Source of the DNA: Lachnospira sp. UBA4285
GTDB lineage: Bacteria; Bacillota; Clostridia; Lachnospirales; Lachnospiraceae
Assembly: GCA_002394965.1 (NCBI GenBank)
Contig: DGVL01000104.1
Span: 1-8,134 of the forward strand
Length of the DNA: 8,134 nucleotides
Reading direction: 5' to 3'
A program made the translations under genes and the position numbers. Under the pieces are notes generated by a model. It was not told the DNA's origin and ran no database searches. It was given only the letters and a program-made list of their open reading frames with translations. Below are positions 1-5,672 of this stretch, in pieces (position 1 is the stretch's first letter; the number at the start of each line of letters is the position of its first letter).

Positions 1-143
1 TCTACGTGCCGAAGACAGATGAGCACTTCATCGGCAGTCTTGCGGTGATCCCGCTGCAGCTGCTGGGGTACTACACCAGCGTTGCCCGCGGTCTTGACGT
101 AGACAAGCCGCGCAACCTCGCCAAGAGCGTGACAGTGGAATAA
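1..143 (+). CDS. glmS: Glucosamine-6-phosphate synthase (isomerising), C-terminal end, partial
   Basis: This is the last 46 codons plus TAA of a gene cut by the window start; the frame begins at base 3. GlmS converts fructose-6-phosphate and glutamine to glucosamine-6-phosphate, the first step of amino-sugar and cell-wall precursor synthesis in the cytoplasm. The tail carries the family hallmark of the second sugar-isomerase (SIS) domain: IPLQLLGYYTSVARGLDVDK, followed by PRNLAKSVTVE at the extreme C-terminus. This ending is almost invariant in GlmS, which makes the call firm despite the short fragment. The N-terminal glutaminase domain and any glmS ribozyme leader lie outside the window. The gene is convergent with purC. 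Confidence 0.93.
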   Translation, partial: YVPKTDEHFIGSLAVIPLQLLGYYTSVARGLDVDKPRNLAKSVTVE

Positions 144-163
144 TTTCAGAGATAAAGACAGAG

Positions 164-207
164 GAAGGCCCGGGCCGGTTCCGTGATCAGAACCGGCTCG
201 GGCCTTC
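164..207. terminator. Strong GC-rich hairpin between convergent glmS and purC (bidirectional terminator)
   Basis: Arms at 164-181 and 190-207 are 18 bp each, paired throughout with one G-U wobble, around an 8-nt loop (182-189). GACAG at 157-161 can pair further with CTGTC at 207-211 across a small bulge. There is no clean T-tract on the plus side (TGTCAAAA). On the minus side the tail reads CTCTGTCTTTATC, which is moderately T-rich. The hairpin sits between two convergent stop codons, so it probably ends both transcripts. Confidence 0.75.
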
Positions 208-218
208 TGTCAAAACGG

Positions 219-238
219 GCATCACAGATGCGTTTTTT
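219..238 (+). terminator. Small T-tailed hairpin downstream of glmS
   Basis: GCATC (219-223), loop ACA and GATGC (227-231) are followed by G and six Ts (233-238). The stem is short, but the T-tract is the only good one on the plus strand behind glmS. It may serve as a second terminator behind the larger hairpin at 164-207. Confidence 0.45.
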
Positions 239-272
239 ACGGATGACGCACGCCTTGAGGAGCCCGGCCGTT

Positions 273-983
273 TTACTCTCCCAGGATACGGCGGCGCATT
301 TCGATGTATGCGTCCTCCACGCCTCCGAGATCCCGGCGGAAACGGTCCTTGTCCAGCTTTTCCCCCGTCTGGCTATCCCAGAAGCGGCAGGTGTCCGGAC
401 TGATCTCATCGGCCAGAACCAGCGTGCCGTCAGATGTCTTTCCAAACTCAAGCTTAAAATCAACCAGCGTCACGCCGGCTTCTGAGAGGGTGGCTTTCAG
501 CAGCCCGTTAATCTGAAGCGCCATCTTTCTGATCCGGGCAATCTCGTCTCTGGAAGCCAGCTTCAATGCAACCGCATGATCGTCGTTGAGAAGAGGATCG
601 TGCAGCTCGTCGTTTTTATAGGAAAACTCAACGACGGGGTCGTCAAAGACGATGCCCTCCGGCACGCCGTAACGGCTGGCAAAATGCCCGGCGGAGATGT
701 TCCGGACGATGACTTCAAGAGGGACAATGCGGATTTTCCGGACCGCTGTCTCGCGGTCGCTGAGTTCCTCAATCAGGTGCGTCGGGATCCCGTGTTCGGA
801 GAGCATCTTCATCAGATGGTTTGTCATACGGTTGTTGATGGAACCCTTCCCCTGAATGGTTCCTTTTTTCTTGCCGTCAAAGGCGGTGGCATCGTCCTTG
901 TATGAGACAATGACAATCTCAGGATCGTCCGTCGCGTATACCTTCTTGGCCTTTCCTTCGTAGAGCTGAGCGCGTTTTTCCAT
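273..983 (-). CDS. purC: Phosphoribosylaminoimidazole-succinocarboxamide synthase (SAICAR synthetase)
   Basis: PurC ligates aspartate to CAIR using ATP in cytosolic de novo purine synthesis. The 236-residue product matches the usual single-domain bacterial length. Visible family motifs are LYEGKAKKVY at residues 7-16 (glycine-rich ATP-binding strand), LEVIVRNISAGH at 89-100, DFKLEFG at 175-181 and DEISPDTCRFWD at 192-203 (SAICAR synthase signature, substrate and Mg binding). An in-frame ATG 48 nt further upstream would add 16 residues that are not typical of the family. I chose the ATG at 981-983 because the protein then begins in the family style (MEKRAQLYEGKAKK) and AAGGA lies 12 nt before it, a slightly long spacing. 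No other pur gene flanks it: glmS converges on it and the liv operon diverges from it, so it appears monocistronic. Confidence 0.95.
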   Translation of the reverse strand: MEKRAQLYEGKAKKVYATDDPEIVIVSYKDDATAFDGKKKGTIQGKGSINNRMTNHLMKMLSEHGIPTHLIEELSDRETAVRKIRIVPLEVIVRNISAGHFASRYGVPEGIVFDDPVVEFSYKNDELHDPLLNDDHAVALKLASRDEIARIRKMALQINGLLKATLSEAGVTLVDFKLEFGKTSDGTLVLADEISPDTCRFWDSQTGEKLDKDRFRRDLGGVEDAYIEMRRRILGE

Positions 984-1021
984 GGCAGAATACAATCCTT
1001 CTATTTTAAGGTTCTTCTGAT

Positions 1022-1050
1022 ACCATAACACAGAAGCGGAAAAACGGGAA
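1022..1050 (-). promoter_or_regulatory. Candidate purC promoter (extended -10)
   Basis: On the minus strand TGT-TATGGT (1030 down to 1022) forms an extended -10 element. The -35 position 17 nt upstream (1050-1045) reads TTCCCG, only three of six consensus bases. Transcription would begin near 1015 and leave a leader of about 30 nt before the purC ATG. It is the best candidate close to the gene, but it is weak. Confidence 0.35.
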
Positions 1051-1239
1051 ATACGAATCCCCTAAGGGTTGCCATACGGAGGCCGTATCGTTCCGCGGAG
1101 ATGAATGCAGCCGCAATCAGAAGCAAAAACTCTGAAATGGTTCTGAAATCAAAAGAGAGGTTGACGGATCGGATGAACAGAGCTTTTAGCCCGATGCACC
1201 ATTGGTGTTATAAGTCGAAAACAGTATGATTCTGCTTTA

Positions 1240-1268
1240 TTGATATGAGACAAATACTGTTAAATAGT
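1240..1268 (+). promoter_or_regulatory. Possible upstream liv promoter in the AT-rich block
   Basis: TTGATA (1240-1245, five of six -35 bases) is 17 nt from AATAGT (1263-1268, four of six -10 bases). The CodY-like box lies about 70 bp downstream, where it could block elongation or initiation. It is much weaker than the promoter at 1440 and may not be used. Confidence 0.25.
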
Positions 1269-1335
1269 GTTAAGATCATATGGAAAACACATCAAAAACA
1301 AAACTTTTTGCGCATGATTTGCTCGGATGACGAAA

Positions 1336-1350
1336 AATTTTGTGAAAAAC
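1336..1350. promoter_or_regulatory. CodY-like operator upstream of the liv operon
   Basis: AATTTTGTGAAAAAC matches the published Firmicute CodY box AATTTTCWGAAAATT at 12 of 15 positions, counted by hand. CodY senses branched-chain amino acids and commonly represses their uptake genes, so the location upstream of livJ fits biologically. The surrounding DNA is AT-rich, which raises the chance of a random match, and the box lies about 90 bp upstream of the best -35. Confidence 0.42.
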
Positions 1351-1439
1351 AGACAAAGTGAAAAAGTGCGGAGAGAACATATTTCTCATTCATGAGAGTT
1401 TTTCATGGAAGACCTGCCCGATTGGGTGAAGCGGAGGCG

Positions 1440-1468
1440 TTGACAGATCGCGAAGCGGAAATTATAAT
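1440..1468 (+). promoter_or_regulatory. Consensus sigma-A/sigma-70 promoter of the liv operon
   Basis: TTGACA (1440-1445) and TATAAT (1463-1468) are both perfect hexamers separated by exactly 17 nt. Transcription is expected to start near 1475, giving a leader of about 100 nt before the livJ ATG. A perfect promoter in front of a nutrient importer suggests that the strength is restrained by a regulator. Repeats flank and overlap it (ACAGATCG at 1443-1450 inverted at 1492-1499; AAGCGGAGGCG at 1429-1439 and 1518-1528). Confidence 0.85.
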
Positions 1469-1577
1469 CCGCCCCATTACAGCCCGGAGCACGATCTGTG
1501 ACCGGCTTTCGCCGACAAAGCGGAGGCGGACGCAGGAATGTGACATGCTGTGAAAAATGATGAGGGAGGAATCCAAA

Positions 1578-2759
1578 ATGAAAAGCAAAAAACTGATCAG
1601 CGTGATGATCGCGCTCTGCATGCTGCTGAGCCTCGGCATCACGGGCATCACCGCAACCGCATTTGCCGCGGACGACCCGATCGTCATCGGCATTATTTCG
1701 CCGAACACCGGCACACTGGCCGCTTACGGAACCGGCATCGTCACCGGCGTGCAGCTGGCAGCGGAAGAGATCAATGCGGCCGGCGGCATCCTCGGCCGGC
1801 AGGTTGAACTGGTCATCACTGACGACCAGGGAGATCCGACCGAATGCCTGAACGCGTTCAACTCGCTGGTTGCCAAGGGCGTCACCCTGATCATCGGCTC
1901 GGCCACCTCCGGCTGCACCTCGGCCATCACGGATGCCGCAAATGAAGAAGAAGTCTGCATCCTGTGCCCGACCGGAACCGCCGACTCGCTGACGACGGAA
2001 GACGACTATATCTTCCGCGCCTGCTATGCTGACAGCTTCCAGGGCGCGATTGCCGCGGCTTATGCAAAGCAGGCGGGATTTGAAAAGGTCGGCGTGGTCT
2101 ACTGCGCCGCGGATGTCTACTCCAAAGGACTTTTCGACTCCTTCTCCAAAGCATGCGAGGAGTACGGAATTGAAGTGGCAGCCTCTCAGTCCACCGCCTC
2201 TCTCGATGTTCAGGACTACACCAACCAGTTTGCCGCAATGGTCAGCGCCGGCGTCGACTTTGTCTATGCCCCGTACTACTATGATGTCATCGGGCCCTAT
2301 GTCGTGCCTCAGGCCCGTGCCGCAGGCTATACCGGGATCATCATGGGCGCCGACGGTTACGACACCACGCCGGACTATGTTGTCGCTGGTGCGGATCTGA
2401 CCGTGTTCAACGATGTGTACTGGACCAACCACTACGATCCGGGTGCCGATTCCGAGATCGTGCGTTCCTTCGTTGCAGCCTATGAGGCGGCCTACGGCTC
2501 TATCCCGAGCGCGTTTGGCGCAACGGGCTATGATTGCCTGTATATCTATAAGGCGGCGATGGAGGCAGCCGGTTCTGCGGACGCCGGGGATGTGCGTGAT
2601 GCGCTGGCAGATACCTCAACGGTCTATGAATGCGTAACGGGTACCTTCTCCCTGGATGAGAGCGGCACGCCGGTCAAAGGCGCAGCCATCATCTCCTTCC
2701 AGTCCGACGGCAGCGCCGTGACCTCGACGCTGGTTGACGTCGTAACCCAGCTGCCGTAA
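1578..2759 (+). CDS. livJ: Branched-chain amino acid ABC transporter substrate-binding protein
   Basis: This is the extracytoplasmic receptor of a HAAT-family importer, delivering branched-chain or related amino acids to LivHM. The 393-residue product starts with a signal peptide: MKSKK, a hydrophobic core at about 6-24, and an AFA cleavage site at 28-30. A type 1 periplasmic-binding fold (Peripla_BP_6-like) covers about 34-390. Family landmarks are IVIGIISPNTGTLAAYG (35-51), AAEEINAAGGILGR (61-74), the ligand-loop SATSGCTSA (108-116), CPTGTADSLT (130-139), PYYYDVIGPYV (232-242) and MGADGYDTTP (256-265). The ATG at 1578 has an excellent site, AGGGAGGA at 1563-1570, 7 nt away; an ATG at 1557 lacks such a site and would add only seven charged residues. 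No lipobox is present: Cys14 is preceded by IAL and lies within the hydrophobic core. The mature part has nine cysteines. Substrate range within amino acids, or amides, cannot be settled from sequence alone. Confidence 0.9.
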   Translation: MKSKKLISVMIALCMLLSLGITGITATAFAADDPIVIGIISPNTGTLAAYGTGIVTGVQLAAEEINAAGGILGRQVELVITDDQGDPTECLNAFNSLVAKGVTLIIGSATSGCTSAITDAANEEEVCILCPTGTADSLTTEDDYIFRACYADSFQGAIAAAYAKQAGFEKVGVVYCAADVYSKGLFDSFSKACEEYGIEVAASQSTASLDVQDYTNQFAAMVSAGVDFVYAPYYYDVIGPYVVPQARAAGYTGIIMGADGYDTTPDYVVAGADLTVFNDVYWTNHYDPGADSEIVRSFVAAYEAAYGSIPSAFGATGYDCLYIYKAAMEAAGSADAGDVRDALADTSTVYECVTGTFSLDESGTPVKGAAIISFQSDGSAVTSTLVDVVTQLP

Positions 2760-2801
2760 GGCAAAAAGACCCTTTCAGCAATAAGATTCGCACATAAAAC
2801 C

Positions 2802-2830
2802 GGCCGGGGAGGGAGGCTCCCTCCCCGGCC
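2802..2830 (+). promoter_or_regulatory. Intra-operon GC hairpin between livJ and livH
   Basis: Perfect 14-bp arms lie at 2802-2815 and 2817-2830, with a minimal loop after the innermost pairs open. No T-tract follows (TTCCGGAAGG), so it is unlikely to be an efficient intrinsic terminator. In position it resembles hairpins that protect the 3' end of a binding-protein message from exonucleases and raise its level above the permease genes. It ends five bases before the livH ribosome site (about 2835-2841). Confidence 0.65.
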
Positions 2831-2852
2831 TTCCGGAAGGGAAGCAGAAGCA

Positions 2853-3749
2853 TTGAACACTTTTTTTCAAACACTGATCGTGGGCCTGCGCCTGGGCAGC
2901 ATCTATGCGCTGGTTGCCCTTGGCTACACCATGGTCTACGGTATTATTCGACTGATTAACTTTGCGCACGGCGACTTCATCATGGTAGGCGGCTATACGA
3001 TGATTTTTGTGATGCCGCTGATGCTTCGGCTGGGGCTGCCGGCATGGCTTGGCGTCCTGGCGGCAATTGTTGTGTGCGCCCTGGTCGGCATGGGGACGGA
3101 ACTGATCGCCTATCGGCCGGTGCGCAGGAAGGGGACTAATATGACCGCGCTCATCACGGCCATCGCGATGAGCCTGTTTCTGGAAAACCTTGCCCAGGCG
3201 ATCCCGGCTATCGGACCGAACCCGAAGGTCTCCAGCCAGATTTTCGGGAATGGGGGCTTTAAGCTCGGGACGGTTACCATGGAGTACACCACCGTGATCA
3301 CGCTGGTGATCAGCGGGATCGTCATGCTGGTGCTCTATGCCTTTACCCAGCGCACAAGACTGGGCAGGGCGATGCGCTGCGTGTCAGAGGACAAGGCCGC
3401 GGCGACGCTCATGGGCATCAATGTTAACAGCACCATCCTCCTTACCTTCGGAATCGGTTCGGGACTGGCCGCCATCGCTGCCCTGATGTACATGGCGCAG
3501 TATCCGAAAGTATATACAACCATGGGCGCACTGCTGGGCCTGAAGGCTTTTGTATCAGCCGTTCTGGGCGGGATCGGCATTATTCCGGGCGCCATGCTGG
3601 GCGGCATCGTCATCGGTCTGGTCGAGTCATTCACGACCAGCTATATTTCATCCAGTATGGCGGACACCTTTGTCTTCCTGATCCTGATCGTGGTTCTGAT
3701 TATTAAGCCCGCCGGAATCCTCGGAAAGAATGTAGGTGAGAAAGTATGA
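2853..3749 (+). CDS. livH: Branched-chain amino acid ABC transporter permease LivH
   Basis: This is one of two membrane subunits forming the translocation path of the importer. It is a 298-residue, highly hydrophobic protein with about eight membrane segments. Hallmarks include the N-terminal GSIYALVALGYTMVYGIIRL (15-34) followed by INFAHGDFIMVGGY (35-48), YRPVRRKGTN at 87-96, and the coupling-loop region GRAMRCVSEDKAAATLMGIN (171-190) that contacts the ATPases. The family signature GLKAFVSAVLGGIGIIPGAMLGG (229-251) and KPAGILGK (285-292) follow. The start is TTG at 2853: the protein begins exactly where LivH homologues do, no ATG or GTG lies in a suitable place, and GGAAGGGA is about 10 nt upstream. 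A TTG start behind a hairpin suggests deliberately low translation. The gene overlaps livM by 4 nt (ATGA), implying translational coupling. Confidence 0.93.
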   Translation: MNTFFQTLIVGLRLGSIYALVALGYTMVYGIIRLINFAHGDFIMVGGYTMIFVMPLMLRLGLPAWLGVLAAIVVCALVGMGTELIAYRPVRRKGTNMTALITAIAMSLFLENLAQAIPAIGPNPKVSSQIFGNGGFKLGTVTMEYTTVITLVISGIVMLVLYAFTQRTRLGRAMRCVSEDKAAATLMGINVNSTILLTFGIGSGLAAIAALMYMAQYPKVYTTMGALLGLKAFVSAVLGGIGIIPGAMLGGIVIGLVESFTTSYISSSMADTFVFLILIVVLIIKPAGILGKNVGEKV

Positions 3750-4894
3750 AAAGCAAAACATCACGGGGCTATCTGCTCAATACCGTTATAGTGGTTGTTT
3801 TATTCATTGGCTTTCAGATTCTCACATCCCTGAAGGGATCCGAGGGATCCTTCAAGCTTGTCATTGTTCCAAGCATCTGGCAGTGCTGTTATCTGATGGT
3901 GCTTGCAGCCTCGTTAAACCTCGTTCTCGGATTCATGGGACAGCTTTCTCTTGGCCACTGCGGGTTTATGGCAATAGGCGCCTATACAGCAGCGCTGTTG
4001 AGCCTTGCCTGTGAGCGGGCAGGCCTGTTTGAGAATAAATCCGATCTGTCGTTCCTGCTGGTGCTGATTGCAAGCGTCCTTGCAGCCGGTATCCTTGCAG
4101 CTCTGCTCAGCTTCCTGATTGGCATACCCGCGCTGCGCCTGAAGGGCGACTATCTCGCCATCATCACGCTCGGCTTCGGCATGATCATCATCAACATCAT
4201 CAACAACCTCCCGTTCTGCGGCCAGGACGGCCTGGCGCAGGGATCGGCGGCAGCCTCGCTGTACAAAAACGGGCTCGGCTTCGGCAGCAAGGCGAAGGTC
4301 CAGTTCCTGTGGTTTGCGCTGGTCGTTACCATCCTGTCCCTGACGCTGATGTTCATGTTTGTCCGGTCCAAATACGGCCGCGCGATCCGCGCGATCCGCG
4401 ACGATGAGATCGCGGCCTCGGCCTCCGGGGTGAACACCTCTTACTACAAAGTCCTGACCTTTGCGTATTCGGCGTTTTTTGCCGGCGTAGCCGGAGCACT
4501 CTATTCCTGCACGAACGCGACGCTGTCGACCTCGTCCTTTGCCTTCACAAACGGCGGCATTTTGAACTCGACCTTCGTGGTGGTTATGGTTGTGCTGGGC
4601 GGTATGGGCTCGCTGACCGGGTCGGTGGTCGCCGCGACGATCATGTTTTTTGTGAACTATCAGATCAAAAACGGGGCCTGGGTGGAGCATCTCCCGGCAT
4701 CTGTCAGCGGCGTCTTTGAATACCCGATGCTGGTCTATGCGCTAGTCCTGATCATTGTGATCCTGTTCCGGCCGAAGGGGATTTTCGGCAGTTATGAATT
4801 CTCTCTGCAGAATCTGATCCCGGATATCCGCCGCGCGCGGGAGCGCCGAAAAGCGGCAAAGGCGGAGCGAAAGGAGGCGCAGGCACATGGCTGA
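3746..4894 (+). CDS. livM: Branched-chain amino acid ABC transporter permease LivM
   Basis: This is the second membrane subunit of the importer, pairing with LivH. Of its 382 residues, about 10-345 form a multi-spanning membrane domain. Recognisable LivM blocks are LNLVLGFMGQLSLGHCGFMAIGAYTAA (57-83), IPALRLKGDYLAIITLGFGMI (127-147), the cytoplasmic coupling helix GRAIRAIRDDEIAASASGVN (211-230), VMVVLGGMGSLTGSVVAA (280-297) and FRPKGIFGSYEF (341-352). The C-terminus is a strongly basic, Ala/Lys/Arg/Glu-rich cytoplasmic tail (361-382) typical of the family. The start overlaps the livH stop as ATGA and has AGGTGAG (3734-3740) 5 nt upstream. A bulged inverted repeat at 3831-3854 lies in the early coding sequence. 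The gene overlaps livG by 8 nt. Confidence 0.93.
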   Translation: MKSKTSRGYLLNTVIVVVLFIGFQILTSLKGSEGSFKLVIVPSIWQCCYLMVLAASLNLVLGFMGQLSLGHCGFMAIGAYTAALLSLACERAGLFENKSDLSFLLVLIASVLAAGILAALLSFLIGIPALRLKGDYLAIITLGFGMIIINIINNLPFCGQDGLAQGSAAASLYKNGLGFGSKAKVQFLWFALVVTILSLTLMFMFVRSKYGRAIRAIRDDEIAASASGVNTSYYKVLTFAYSAFFAGVAGALYSCTNATLSTSSFAFTNGGILNSTFVVVMVVLGGMGSLTGSVVAATIMFFVNYQIKNGAWVEHLPASVSGVFEYPMLVYALVLIIVILFRPKGIFGSYEFSLQNLIPDIRRARERRKAAKAERKEAQAHG

Positions 4895-5660
4895 AGAACG
4901 CGTACCGGTTTTGGAAACGCGCAAGCTTGGCATCAGCTTCGGCGGCCTGAAAGCAGTCACGGATTTTAATATCCAGATTTTCCCTGGGGAGCTTGTCGGG
5001 CTGATCGGCCCGAACGGCGCCGGAAAGACCACCGTGTTTAACCTGCTGACAGGGGTATACGCCCCCACCGAGGGGACGGTTCTCTTGAACGGGAAGCCGC
5101 TCAACGGGAAGAAAACCTACCAGTTTGTCGAGGCGGGCATTGCCCGGACATTCCAGAACATCCGCCTGTTCAAAGAGATGTCCGTCATTGAGAATGTAAA
5201 GGTCGCGTGTACCAAGGACCTGCACTACGGGCTCTTTTCCGCAAGCCTCCGGACGCCGAAGTTCTGGAAAACCGAAAAGGAACTCACGGAAAAGGCCATG
5301 TCGCTTCTCGAAATCTGCAACCTGGCCGATGTGGCGGAGCTCCCTGCGGCCAGCCTGCCCTATGGGCGGCAGAGAAAATTGGAGATCGCGCGTGCGCTCG
5401 CGACGGATATGAAGGTCCTGCTGCTGGATGAACCGGCCGCAGGCATGAACCCCACAGAGACAGCGGAACTGCTGACATGCATCAACACCATCCGGGACCG
5501 GTTTGGCATCGCCATCCTTCTGATCGAACACGACATGTCGCTGGTTATGAACGTCTGCGAGCGAATCCAGGTTCTGGATTACGGCCAGACCATTGCCGCG
5601 GGCAGTCCCGCGGAGGTCGCGGCAAATCCGAGCGTCATCGCCGCTTATCTGGGCGAGTAA
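4887..5660 (+). CDS. livG: Branched-chain amino acid ABC transporter ATP-binding protein LivG
   Basis: This cytoplasmic ATPase subunit pairs with LivF to power LivHM. The 257 residues carry all nucleotide-binding elements: Walker A GPNGAGKTT (41-49), Q-loop TFQNIRLF with Gln90, an ABC signature in the LivG style LPYGRQRKLEIARAL (157-171) in place of LSGGQ, Walker B VLLLDE (177-182) followed by PAAGMNP, and switch His215 in LLIEHD. The insertion between Q-loop and signature (about 105-135) is the usual LivG/BCA-type length, and the C-terminal end AAYLGE is typical. The ATG at 4887 lies inside the end of livM, with AAGGAGG at 4871-4877 nine nt upstream. Translation is therefore probably coupled to livM while keeping its own strong ribosome site. 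Confidence 0.94.
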   Translation: MAEERVPVLETRKLGISFGGLKAVTDFNIQIFPGELVGLIGPNGAGKTTVFNLLTGVYAPTEGTVLLNGKPLNGKKTYQFVEAGIARTFQNIRLFKEMSVIENVKVACTKDLHYGLFSASLRTPKFWKTEKELTEKAMSLLEICNLADVAELPAASLPYGRQRKLEIARALATDMKVLLLDEPAAGMNPTETAELLTCINTIRDRFGIAILLIEHDMSLVMNVCERIQVLDYGQTIAAGSPAEVAANPSVIAAYLGE

Positions 5661-5672
5661 GGGGGCAGCAGC

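Larger units (their letters stand above)
984..1577. other. 594-bp divergent intergenic control region between purC and livJ
   Basis: No convincing gene is present on either strand. From the purC side it holds a weak purC promoter, the dyad ATACGG-agg-CCGTAT at 1074-1088, two copies of TCTGAAAT at 1131-1138 and 1142-1149, and a poor promoter-like pair (TTGACG at 1161-1166 and TTTTAG at 1184-1189). An AT-rich block (about 1200-1390) contains short repeats and a CodY-like box. The consensus liv promoter (1440-1468) follows. The transcribed leader (about 1475-1577) has a small CGGC-TTTC-GCCG hairpin at 1503-1514. No purine riboswitch or T-box was recognised. Confidence 0.6.

Noticed and set aside
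984..1031. Upstream ATG extending purC by 16 residues
   Set aside because: The added residues are not part of the PurC family, and the frame would begin upstream of the likely ribosome site.
984..1577. Purine riboswitch, T-box or other known leader RNA in the purC-liv region
   Set aside because: None of the conserved cores that I can recognise by eye is present on either strand.
1386..2432. A 348-codon open frame on the minus strand across livJ
   Set aside because: It is the reverse-frame shadow of livJ, rich in Gly, Asp and His with no recognisable motif, and it runs through the consensus liv promoter.
3746..4140. Slightly lower GC in the first third of livM as a sign of recombination
   Set aside because: The shift is mild, the protein matches LivM throughout, and hydrophobic segments by themselves alter base composition.
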